Assembly (NCBI GenBank): GCA_009741485.1
Contig: VKON01000103.1
Location: 81,039 to 145,038, forward strand
Source of the DNA: Malurus cyaneus samueli
Taxonomy: Eukaryota; Chordata; Aves; Passeriformes; Maluridae
Length of the DNA stretch: 64,000 bases
Reading direction: 5' to 3'
Below the pieces are notes generated by a model that was not told the DNA's origin, searched no databases, and saw only the letters and a program-made list of their open reading frames with translations. This document shows positions 23,585-35,310 of the stretch, one piece after another; the first letter of the stretch is position 1; every line of letters begins with the position of its first letter. Position numbers and translations under genes: made by a program.

Positions 23585-24560
23585 AGTTTGCGATGGCAGT
23601 GGCGCCAGCAGGCAGCGAGGCGCGCCCGCCGCCCTCAGGCACCGCCCCCCGCCCCGGCCATCACGGCACGGCGCGCAGGCCCGACAGCCGCAAACGCTGC
23701 TCCTTCCCGCGCGCTCCCATGGCACGGGCCGCGGCGGCGGGCAGCGCTCGGGAGAGCCTGGCGAGCGGAGCGGGCGGAGCGGAGCGGAGCGGCGGAGCGG
23801 AGCGGGCTCCCGCCCCGACTGACAGCGCCCGGCTCCAATGAGGGCGGCCTGGCGCGGCTTTGCTCCGAGCCGGCGGGGCGGCGCGGGCGGCGCGGGGCGG
23901 GATGCGGGGGACCCCCTGCTTCTCGCTCGCACACGGAGCGGCGCCGGGCGCCTCCGCCTCCGCCGGGCGCCTCCGCCGGGGCCGGGCCGCGCCTCTGTGC
24001 CCGCCTGGCATTGCCATTGCCATTTCCATTGCCGTTGCCGTTGCCATTGCCATTGCCGTCGCCATTGCCATTGCCATTTCCATTGCCGTTGCCATTGCCA
24101 TTTCCATTGCCGTTGCCGTTGCCATTGCCATTGCCTTGCCTTGCATTTCCATTGCATTGCCGTCGCCATTGCCGTTGCCATTGCCATTGCCATGGCCATT
24201 GCCATTCATTTCCATTTCCATTGCCATTGCCATTTCCATTGCCGTTGCCATTGCCATTTCCATTGCCGTCGCCATTGCCGTTGCCATTGCCGTTGGGGTG
24301 GCTGCCAAGGGCTCCCAGCCGGCGGAGGCACAGGCTGCTGCCGCTCTCCGTGCGGCGGGGCTGAGGTTGGCGGTGTCGCCGCTCACTCGCAGAGGGGTCC
24401 ATTTGCCTGAGGGGTGAAATGGGAGCCGTGCCCTGGGTGCAGCGGAGCTCTCGGCTCGCTGTGCTGCGATCTGTGTGTCCCGGCTCTCCCGTGTCCCTGC
24501 CGCAGCGCTGGTGTTATCCCCGCCAGGACGGGACCTGTGCGGGCTCTGGGCTCCAGCACT
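23585..24560 (-). promoter_or_regulatory. CpG-island promoter of GALNT18
   Basis: Very high CpG density from 23585 to 24006, continuing more weakly beyond the hexanucleotide array to about 24560. Visible elements include GC-box-like GGGGCGGG near 23894 and a CCAAT word near 23836 on the plus strand. It also has several GGAGCGGAGC repeats at 23760-23810. No TATA box is evident. Its position directly upstream of exon 1 supports GALNT18 promoter function. Divergent non-coding transcription to the right is possible but not shown. Confidence 0.8.
24007..24294. repeat. TTGCCA/TTGCCG/TTTCCA hexanucleotide array
   Basis: About 48 hexamers, mostly TTGCCA with TTGCCG, TTTCCA and TCGCCA variants, and one disordered stretch around 24130-24170. 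It interrupts the CpG island. The multi-frame peptides it encodes (for example repeating NGNGNG or AMAMAM on the minus strand) come from the hexamer period and are not proteins. Confidence 0.95.
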
Positions 24561-26081
24561 GCAAACCCTTCACAAGCATTACAAGCAAGAAATGCAGCGA
24601 TACAGAAGGCCCAGGAACAACAGAGTACAGACACCGTTTCAGGTGAAAACCATGAAGCTACGAGAAAACACCTCACGCAAAGGGAGCAGAACACAGCCAG
24701 AAAGAACATTAAAACATCAAGAGGAAACTTAGATTAAAAAGCGACTGTGTAACAATGCGAGGGCTCGGGGCACATGGGTTGTCTTCTTCATCACCAGATT
24801 CATGGCTTAGAAGGCATTTTCCATCTCCCTTTACAGTTACTATAAAATCAGTCTGCATTTTCTGTTTCCAGATAGCATTTTCAACTCTCAGTGTTTGCCA
24901 GGCTTATCTTGTCCATTTGTCTTTCCAAAACGTTTTTCTATCAAAACCGTCAGAAATCGCTTTCTGCTGTAATCGATCTCTGCTATGCTGCTTTATTAGT
25001 TACTTTTATGTGCTCGTGTAATTTGCTTTTCCTGGCAGCATCACACTGCACCATTTTTTTTGCCACAAAACTCTCCATTAATCCATCTCAAGTGACTCGT
25101 GTGACCAGCAATTCACCAGCAGGAGTAGAAGATGCAACATATGGTCCTTTGGAAGTGGCATGTCTACAGTTTCCCAGAGAAGAATTACATTCTGTTCTCT
25201 TCAAAGCTGTCATATGTCTACACCCTACACCTCCAATGACAACCTTGTCCCTAAGCAACTCAAATCTCCTCATTTTAGGGTGTTAAACCTTGGAAACATT
25301 TGAAAGAGGTTTCCAGAGACTGCAGCCCACTCAATCTCTGAATCTTTCTATATTCAGATGCAAAAGAAAAAGTAGTAAATGTAAAATAATTTGTGAAATT
25401 TGTGAAATTTGTGAAATCTAGAAATTTTGGCTTTCTCAACCCATTCCTCAATGCTGTTTTTTCCCTATCTTTAACTATAGTAATACAGATTGATGTACTA
25501 CATCAATCAAAAATGGAGGCAGCCAAACATCCTATGTCCAAACACTGTCTAGCTCTGAATATTGAGGGACAAGAATAGTCCTTTTGCCAGGCTTTGCCTG
25601 GAAAAGCTTCAACACATTTAATGGCTTTTTAAAGGCTGTCTGTGTCAGTGGTTGCAAGCGATTGCTTACAACAGCTGTGCCAGCAATTACAAATTCACAA
25701 AGTTCTGAACCAATCCCTTCTCAGATTCCCGAGGAACATGAACAGATTGTGCAGGCCTTTCCCTCAGATGGCTCTTGGCCAACGTCAGTCTCACACATGC
25801 AGCCCCTTCTCACATGGCAGCAACTCCACACTTCAATTAATTTTTGTAATTTTGCTGTTTCATCTACATGTCACTCAGGGTCATGGCTTCTCCCACCTTT
25901 TGCAATTGGCTTTAGAAATTTCTGAGACTCCAGTACGCTCACTATTGAATGCTTGTCTGATCACATCTGCATGTGCTCAACAGTGCAGATCCCAACCTCC
26001 CCTGCTCATCACCGTCTCCTCTTTGGAAACCCATGATTTCTTCCTATTCTTTGTCCTTTCTGTCTTAATCAGTTTTTAATG
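24561..26081. other. Upstream of GALNT18, no gene recognised
   Basis: Ordinary AT-rich sequence. A 10-bp direct triplication (AATTTGTGAA type) is present at about 25389-25418. A donor-like CAG/GTGAAA at about 24639 could belong to a divergent transcript, but nothing else supports this. Confidence 0.5.
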
Positions 26082-29000
26082 CATGAATGGAGCTTCTCCT
26101 TAAGCACAATGGGTGCCAAGAGCCTTTGGAGAGCAAACTCCTGGGAAGGCTTTGCAGCCCAACTACCAATTAAATCCAGCATCAACTATCATCATTATCC
26201 ATGTTCTCTGACGTCTCAAACAAAAAAATCAGTTAATAGGTGCAAAGTGACTTCCTTCAACTGCTCATTAGAGAACTACTTTTACTAGACAGAAATTCTT
26301 TAAAAGAAGCCTACAAATCTGCAATAAACCTTTTCCTCCCACCCCTGCAAGATAGAGAGTGATTATTTCTTCCTAATTCTCTCTTTTCTGAAGGCTTGGT
26401 TCTTCATATTGTTTCAGAGCAATTGACACTGAAGCATTCAGGAGCATTATGCCAGAGTAAAGAGAGATAAATGAGATTACTACTGAGGCTTAGAAGGGTA
26501 GAACCTCAGAATACCTAGAGTGACTGTAAACTCCAAGCAGAGATCAGAGAAAATGCAACATTAAAATAATTGTCCTTTTTAATCCAAATTGGTGGTTAAA
26601 AATAATTCATTTCTTCTGTAGGTTTGTGTTAGTTTTCAACCAGAAATTATAAAAAAATTGTATGATTCTGCTTTACTGGTTTAATGTCAGGTAGGACAGA
26701 CACCATCGAAGGACAGTGCTGGTGAAATAATTTGGTTTAACTCTTCCATTTCCCAATCAACATCATCCAAATAATTTTAAAAATGAGATTTGGCCATTTG
26801 TGCTTCAGCCAGTGGTTAGAGTAAATGCACAAAAGCCTCTGCTGATGCTCTTTTGCCAAATTTATATCCAAGTATGTAATTCAGCTGAAACACAGATTCT
26901 AGAATTGGAGACGGCTGAAACAATTTTCTGTGTGACACCTTTCATCAGATACTGCAGCCACAGCTTAAGCAAACAATTCACCTTAAAATACTCAGAGTAT
27001 GTTAGCAATTAATCCTTTTTCTTAGATAGATGAAAAGGTATTCTGCTTTAGAAGTGTCTTTATTTGGTTGGTTTTTAAAGGATTTGGTGATATCCAGGAG
27101 TTCCTTTTTATCTGATCCCTTCACTGCATAAGAAACACAACCAGCACCACCACACAAACAGAAAAGAAAGCCTTTGTGCCACTTTTAAACAAAACTGATT
27201 GCACAGCAAAGAAGCTTTCAGTCCAGCTTGGTATTAGAACAGCTCTCACAGCAGGAGAGGAGAGTGAAGGTTTTATTTGGTTAGGCCTGGACTATCCCAC
27301 TGCTCCAAGAATGCCGAACAAAAGCCCCCGGGCCCAGAGCAGAGCTGCTCTGATGAGCTGCACAGGGAATCTCTTGTGGTGCTGACCACTCACATTTGTG
27401 TAACACCTTCACCTCAGCCTTCTAGAGATTCATTTGGTCTTCACTTGGTACAGATTTTAGGAAAACATGGACCTGCAATGAGGTTTCCCGTCAGTCTCCC
27501 GTTCTCAAGGACTGTGGCACATTCTCTGTGTGTGTCCCTTCTGTGCCACATTCCCTCAGACGTGTCTCAGCGGGCAGCCTGTGCTCCTTCTCTCTCTGCA
27601 CAAGTGTCCAATCTTAGCCTTCAGACACAACTTCTGGTATTTCGAGTTCCATTTGCCTCTGCCTTGAGGGCTTTAGGACCTGCAGGGTCCTTGAGATTCT
27701 CCTGCTGCCAAAGCAGTCCCATCCCTCAACTGCCTTGCAAAGGTGAGAGAGCTCCTCCAGAACAAACATCTTCCAGCTTTTCCAGCCTAACGAAGAAAGG
27801 TATTTCTTACCTTTCTTTATGTCACTTTTTATACAAAATGTCTGTGATATGAACCAGCAGGTCTTGGCTGCACTGCTGCTTTCTTCTTTAATGGAAGGAT
27901 GAAAGGATAAAGAGAGCACCCCCTCAAATATCCTAAAACTGAGCAGCACTCACTGGCACAGCTTCCTGTAGTGCCTGCAGGTCAGTGCTGGAATTCTCTG
28001 GTGGCCAAGGGAGAGGGAGCAGATGCAACCAAAGGGGTTTGAAGCTGTGCCAGGGGAAGGTTTTGGTTCGACTTTAGGAAGAACTTTTTCCCAGAAAGGG
28101 TGATCAGCTTTTGGAATAGGCTTCTCAGGCTGGGTGGAGGTGTTCAAGGAAAGCTGAGGTGGCACTCAGCCATGTGAAGTATTTGAAGTGAGGAAGAAAC
28201 ATTTCATTGGATGTCTCTGGGTTGGGAGCACCAGAGATAGAAAAAAAATGCTGTTACATAATTTGGAAGATTTCCAGTCTAGAAGCTGGTTTCACCTACA
28301 GCTGGATCTAGGCTCCACTTGCAATGTTATTTACAGCTTAATTTACAGCTTGCATTTTTATCAGCACAACACACACACACCATCCACAACTTCTTTAAGC
28401 CAAATAAAAGCAACCAAACACATTTTGTAACAGGCACCCAGCAGTTCACTAACCCACTGCTCTCACTGTAACGATCACATGACAAGATTACAAAAATGCC
28501 AAAGCTTTTTTTTGACAGGACAAGTGCAAGTGAGAATTTAAATTTTTTTTAAATGTGCTGAAGTGGTTTCACCCTTCCTGGTATTGTCTTTTCCAGTCAA
28601 GCTCAGAAATAAACAGGACTCCCATTGCCAAATTCATACCGGATGTCAGAAAAATATAAAACTGTTTATTCCTTCGTTAGTCTACAGCAGCCTGTACACT
28701 AAGAAAAATATTTCTTTTTTTAAAAAATCACCTACTTTTACACAGGTCAGGACAAGAAAGGGCATGGATTTCTTTTGCTTCTCTAAGTTCAGCTCACAGC
28801 ATGTTGACTCACAGAATAAGTAACCAGCAGTCAGTAACACCTCCAAGTCATCTAAAGAAACAAGCAGCTGATTTGCCCTGTGAAGATGGAATCTTCAGCC
28901 ATCAGCAGAATAGTGTAGCTGACATCTATCTTCAGGCAGTGGCAGCCTGACATCCACGAACAGCACTGTGCTAAACACAAATTTCACTAAACATCACTCA

Positions 29001-32000
29001 GATGGTGTTTCTACGTAGCTGTTGGTGAGCAAAGTGCAATACAGACAGTCCGTAAAGTGCAGAAACTGCAGCAGACGCTGTTTCTCCGGAGATGGTAAAT
29101 AATATGTAATTTTAACAGCAGAATTCTGTCCAAGGCTGGTGTTATTTAAACACCCTCCTGCCTTGCCCTGCCCTGGGGCTGCCTCACCACTCCTGTTCTT
29201 TGGCCGGGCTTTGGAAGGAGCTGCAGATCTGCCCAGCAAAGCTTTGCCTCTGCCACTGATGTGGGGCTGTGTCAGAGCCTCCTCCTGCTTTTGGAAACAC
29301 CCACTGAGGTCTCTCAGGAAAAAGGTGACACAGAACAGGAATCACGCACTGATGGTAAACCATCTATAAAAACAACATTGTCACCTTTTGCAGTGAGATT
29401 TAAAGAGCAAATGGCAGACTGAAGGTGGAGGATTATGGGGAAAGACAGGAAAACAACTCAACCTGTAAGCAAAGGGGAAAACCAAGGCACAATAAAAATG
29501 GTACATTCAGTAATAGGTGTTCACCTGGGGCACAGGATGCAGCTCTATGCTTTGGTTTTTAATCTCAGGGGAAGGACTGGAAGTACTAAAGAGAAGCATC
29601 TAATCTGGGGTTTTTTTTGGGTTTTTTTTTTTTTTTTTTTTTTGGTGTATTTTTATTTTGCTTTTGTTGCTGTAAAAGACTTGGGAAAAAAATCCAAACC
29701 CCAAATGATGTTTTAATGTAAACCTTCCACCAGCTCAAACATTTTCCACCAGTTTTAACTTGGATTTATCTATCACATGCCAAGCATTATTTCATTACAA
29801 TTCTGTGTTCTGAGGATGACTCATCATCAAATATTTCTGTGAAATATCTGCAGAACTCAGTGATGCCAGCCTGCAGAACACACTGCTAGCTGAGAGCAGT
29901 AATAATTCTAGCTGCCATTTTTGATTATAGGAAAAACAGGCAAGTATAATTTGGGAGTTATTATCATTGGGATTTTCATTAAACAGACCTCGTGTTTGCT
30001 CTGCAAACTCTGAACACAAGCTCATCATTTCCCATTTCTCCCAGCACAAGTTTTCATGCTTGTGAGTGAACTCCAACACATTCTGATAATCAAATGGCAT
30101 TTGAAACACTCAGCACAGCAATGAGGTGAATTTGGTGGTTTGTAATTGGACATCTGTTTGGGAACATGTTTTATGGCCAGTTTGTGGCAAAGAAAAGAAC
30201 TTGTGAAATAGGCAATGACTCTTTTGCAGTTCTAGCAACTCAGATTTGTTGTGATTTTCAGCAAAGTCAAACTGATATCATGTACCATCTTTAGAGTTCA
30301 ATTTCAAGGTCCTTTTTACAAGGCCTGAACAGAGAAGTTAAATATCCTTAAATCTTCAAGGGTGAAATAAATGCCAAGCCCCTAAGAAAACTGTTTCTAA
30401 AAGTGAGCCAGTCCTCCTGGACTCATTTTTATAATATATTTTCTTTCTTTGTTATTTTTTGTTATTGGTAATTATGGGAAGTAATTTGCCTTTATTGGGG
30501 GAGGGTGTTGTTTCTGTAATTATCTTGAAGCAAAATAACCTCATGGCTGTGACATCCACAAAAGGAGGAGTAAAAGCAAAGTGCTGCCAGCTTCCTTCAT
30601 TAAAGCTTATTTTCCACTTCACTGTGTGTGGTCAAAGAGCCCAGGAATATCTCCACGATATTTTCGTTATTATATTCTCTTCGTTCTTTTTGTTTTGTGT
30701 AAATGAGGCAGCACACGTCAATCCAGCAGAGAGCAAGAAGATTCTTTCTTCTCTGCAGTGAGGGTATGTGCAGTGAAATATCTTCCATTGGTTCACAGAT
30801 CCCAATTTATCTCCAGCATTGTCACAGGAAGACAAAATATTAATTGCTGGCCAATGGCTGGAGAATATTTGTACAATAGGGAGCAGAAAATATTTCACAC
30901 TAATTCATCTCTACCACAAAGAACATACTAATTTACACAAATTTTAGACACACAAATGTGGCTAAAATAATTTCATGATTTCCTTAAATACCATTACCTT
31001 TAGGCAATATCAGCACAAATACAATTAATAACTCATTGAGAAATATTAATTTCTTTCCTTTCCACAAAGATGAAAAGCATTTAAATCCTTTGCCTAAAAG
31101 CTGGATGTGTTCCCCCTCCCCTGCAAGCTTTTCTACAGAAAGGTTATTTTTCTTGTGGAAGAAGACATTTTTATTTAAAGAAAAAAAAAATCAATATACT
31201 ATTTGATTACCATTGTAACTTCAACTACTTTCTAGTGATGTGGAACTTTTAATGCTGTGTTACTTCTAAAGCCTTGGCATTCTTAGAGTGAAATAAAAAG
31301 AAACCAGTCAAAAAACATGCTTGCTTGCAGTAAAAAAGAAAGAATCTGTGGACTAATTTAGAAAAAAAAATAATCCAAGGTTCACAACCATGTAGGATAT
31401 TAACAAGAATTTCTGAAACTGCAGAAAATCTATCATGCTTTCAAAAACAAAACTAAGCAACACAGTCAGAAAGGGGAAAAACCTCCACTCTTTCCTGTAG
31501 CTCAAAATCCTAAGCTTTTAGAAAATAATTGAAGTATTTACTTTCAACCTTTAAGCCAGATTTAATAAATACCCTAAATCAAGACATATGATGTCACACG
31601 ATTCCTATCCATCTTCATGGATAAAAAGAAAGAATCTTTCATATCAGATCAGATAAAAGGTTCCTGCACTGTTGGAGAACATCACTCCGTTGAACACACT
31701 CTGCATTTCCTTGCTTTGCTTATTGGACAAGGAGCTGAATTGTGAATTCCAGTAGAATAATTCATAACCCAGAATTCAGTCCAGAATTATCAATTGTAGA
31801 GCAATACAGCCACTCCAATCCACAGAAGGGCTCACCTGAGATGGGTAACACCAACTGACACATCCCAAACTGCAGAGACCACAGAGAGTTATTGAGAGCA
31901 ATTAGACCACCAAATATTCCGACAGCACTCAAAAAACAACAGGGATGAGGGGTCCACACAGCATTCCCAAAATCTCTGGGGAAGGGAGGAGGAGGTTCTG

Positions 32001-34650
32001 CCAGAATTTATTTTATACTTTTGTCGTTCTAATGTTAACAATGAGGGGTTTCATCACCTTCCACAGAAGACTTCATAGCCTCATGTATATAAGAGACCAT
32101 GAATTTGACTATTTCCTATTACAGAAATAAATCTTTGACTGTAATCTGTTCATTAGAAGAATGATGCTCCAAATCAGATTAATATACAGTAGCATTATTA
32201 AATGTATGGTGATTCTTTACAGAAAAGAGTTCTGAGACCTAAATCATCTCAAATTTTTAGAACTGGCAAAAGAAAAAAATCATCTTTAGAGTTTGTTTTC
32301 AGTTGCCTTTTAAAAAGGTAAGGATTTCCCTTAAAATCCTCCTCTCTCCTTCCTGTTTTCCCCTTTCCCCACCACCATTAAGAATACCTGCAATGTTTTA
32401 CAAGTTCCAACAGGTTCGTTAGGCAGCTAAATCAGATAAAACCTAACTGTAGTAAAATACTATGCCAAGTGAGGACAAATAATTAAAAACCCCAGGGAAA
32501 ACCTCTCAAACTCTACAACTGCAATTATCTATTTCAATTCATTAGGTGGGAGAAGCACAGATTTTGCCACAAATGTCACCTTGTAACTTGTGTCAGTGCC
32601 AGGAGAAACCTGGAATCGCCACTGAAATCCTGCACGATGCTATTGTCAAAGGCTGCTTGCTTTTTTCCCTTCCTGCTAGATAAATATCAAGCAGGGCTGA
32701 AAGAGAACACAGATGGAGGCTAAAGGAGGCTTAACACCACTGATGGAGGCATCACTGCTGCTGATAGTTAGAGAACTGCAATATTTTTACATCTGAGACT
32801 GCTCAGAAACACCAAGAACCTATTTTAATGAAATGCCCTTTCAGATGAAGCCTTTCACGTCACAGATAGCACATGAAAAGGTAAGAGAGTCACGATTTCA
32901 ATCTTGCTTTTGTGACACAAAGGTATACCTTCCACAGCTATTACTCCCTCTCAAGTGAAAAAATGAGAACTTACAGAACTTTAGAAGTTGACCATTGAAG
33001 TTACAAAATGAAAAGGAGCTTCTCCTATCTTCTATTGTATTTGGTATTCTGCATGGTGAGGCAACAATGCAGTCATTTTTACTTTTGTCTGCCACAAAGA
33101 ATACTTTGTTTTCAGCACCCACACTGTAGAACAGAGGACACAGAACGTCCATCTCCTCATTCCTTGAACAAGTTTCATGCACACAGTAAGGACTGACCCT
33201 GGCTGACAAATCAGCAGAGCTTCACTTGGTTTTCTTACTTTTAAGAGAATCTTTCCCTTCTTATTTATAATAGTAAGATGAAGATGTCACTCAGATTAGA
33301 TTTCACTAGAGTGAGATTTCTCTCCATATTGATTTTAGGACTCCTCCCACCCCATCCCTCTGGAGTTCATTTTTGACAGGCATCATAGGCAAAACAAAAT
33401 TGTTAAGAATGTCACGTTCACAGGAAAAAGGTTTTTTTCCATATTGTGAAGTCACTGTGATACAGAGATGACCTATTAAAACACAAGGAAAATCTGCAAA
33501 TGGACTTTTCTCTCAGAGAAAAGTTCCTGTTGTGTAGAGGAAAACTTAGTGGCTCCAATGACCATTCTTGTGCTCAGCACAGGGTTCTGTGACTTGCACT
33601 CTACTAGTCCTGGTGAGTGATCTGGAAATGCACTGATCACCATGTGGAACATTTGTCCATGCTTCCATTAAAATAATTGCAGGATTTAACTGGTTAGTGT
33701 TGTCATCTTATTAAGATTTTACAAAAAAATATTACTTTTCTTCTGTAAATGTTAATAGAAGTCTAAGACACATCTACAATTAAAGACAGCAAAACAGTTT
33801 CAACTCCTCCAGGCCGAGAATGGCTTATCAAAAGATTTTGCCTTTGAAGCTATAAATGTGAAAAAAATGACTATTTAGCATCCAATCATTAAAAGACAAT
33901 TACACATTGACATGCAAGATGGTAGCATTCCATTGACAGTTTTATACAAAAAAATGAAGAGAGAAACCCAAAGAAATTCTCCATTATTATTTTAGTGCAC
34001 CCTTTTATTAACAGACATTTTCTTCAGTAGGTATTAAATGTGATAAATGTCATATTCTCAAGTTACTGAGGGCTGCTTTTCCATCACTTTCAGCCTAAGT
34101 TCAATTGATTGTTGGGCAGATGGTGCAAAAGAACACATAATGTGTTCTCAATCTGACTGACACAGATTATAGTTTTAAAGCAGTGATTGAAGCACTTTGA
34201 TGTACCATTTCCTCATCCTTCACCATCAGACATGAAGGTTTCCTTAGTTACATTGATGCTGTTTCCATAGTAAATTGTGTTCCAATTATTATGCAAGTCA
34301 GGGAAGTCTATTTTAAGAGTCTTTGCTTTTATTACAGTGCACATGGAGGAGGTTTTCTCCTGATACTTGAATAATCTGTCTTCACCTAGCAGGTGTGTTT
34401 TCCTTTCAGATTTTTTTTTTAATAACCTCCTGAAAAATAATCAGGAGGATTGAAAGGGAACGAACTTGGGTTCTGCTGATGGCCATATGTGCTGTGTTTA
34501 ACAGCCCCCAAGAACTGTGCCACGCTAAAAAGAGCACTCAACCCACACTTAGGGCAGAGAAGCGACTCAAGTGAGAAGATCTGTGCATTTCCTTTCCAGG
34601 TCAGGACACAACTGCCACCCTCTGCTCCTCCTGTGCTAATCCAGGAGCTG
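26082..34650 (+). repeat. Left arm of ~8.6-kb inverted repeat
   Basis: The whole segment reappears in reverse complement at 35311-43878. Matched landmarks include 26082 with 43878, 27280 with 42692, 29498 with 40518, 31945 with 38114, and 34489 with 35470. Apart from a CR1 tail at 27990-28172 and a long T tract at 29611-29643, the content is unremarkable AT-rich non-coding sequence. I take this copy as the authentic one because it runs continuously from the GALNT18 promoter side and has fewer indel-like irregularities. Confidence 0.9.
27990..28172 (+). mobile_element. CR1 LINE fragment (3' region)
   Basis: Sense-orientation CR1 words are visible in order: GGGGTTTGAAGCTGTGCCAG, TTTAGGAAGAACTTTTTCCC, AGAAAGGGTGATCAGCTTTT, GGAGGTGTTCAAGGAAAGCT and GGTGGCACTCAGCCATGTG. 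This is the usual truncated avian CR1 tail, without any reverse-transcriptase coding part. Confidence 0.8.
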
Positions 34651-35310
34651 CAGCAGCCCTGGGGTCACTCAGCAGCTCTGGGGTCACTCAGCAGCTCTGG
34701 GGACACTCAGCAGCTCTGGGGACACTCAGCAGCTCTGGGGTCACTCAGCAGCCCTGGGGACACTCAGCAGCTCTGGGGAGTGACCCAGAGCTGCTGAGTG
34801 AGGGCCCCAGAGCTGCTGAGTGTCCCCAGAGCTGCATGAGTGACCCCAAGGGCTGCTGAGTGTCCCCAGGGCTGCTGAGTGACCCCAGAGCTGCTGAGTG
34901 ACGCTCCAGAAGCTGCTGAGTGTCCCAGGGCTGCTGAGTGTCCCCAGCTGAGCTGCTCGAGTGACCCCAGGCTGCTGAGTGACCCCAGAGCTGCTGAGTG
35001 AGTGACCCCAGAGCTGCTGAGTGACCCCAGGGCTGCTGAGTGTCCCCAGAGCTGGCTGAGTGTCCCCAGAGCTGCTGAGTGACCAGAGCTGCTGAGTGGA
35101 CCCCAGGCTGCTGAGTGTCCCCAGGGATGCTGAAGTGAGTGACCCCAGAGCTGCTGAGTGTCCCCAGGGCTGCTGAGTGACCCCAGGGATGCTGAGTGAC
35201 CCCAGGGATGCTGAGTGATCCCCAGAGCTGCTGAGTGTCCCCAGGTGGCTGAGTGTCTCCCAGAGCTGCTGAGTGTCCCCAGAGCTGCTGAGTGACCCCA
35301 GAGCTGCTGC
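34651..35310. repeat. 19-bp minisatellite at the centre of the inverted repeat
   Basis: Unit GGGTCACTCAGCAGCTCTG and variants with GACACTCAG or CAGCCCTG. The array is in plus orientation from 34651 to about 34775, then flips to the complementary orientation (CAGAGCTGCTGAGTGACCCC type) from about 34780 to 35310. The left half is short and regular. The right half is about four times longer and has many small indels. The turn point lies inside the array. Confidence 0.93.

Noticed and set aside
23510..24417. Multiple 180-260-codon frames in the CpG island
   Set aside because: High GC content and the TTGCCA hexamer array remove stops from all frames. The products are simple repeats.
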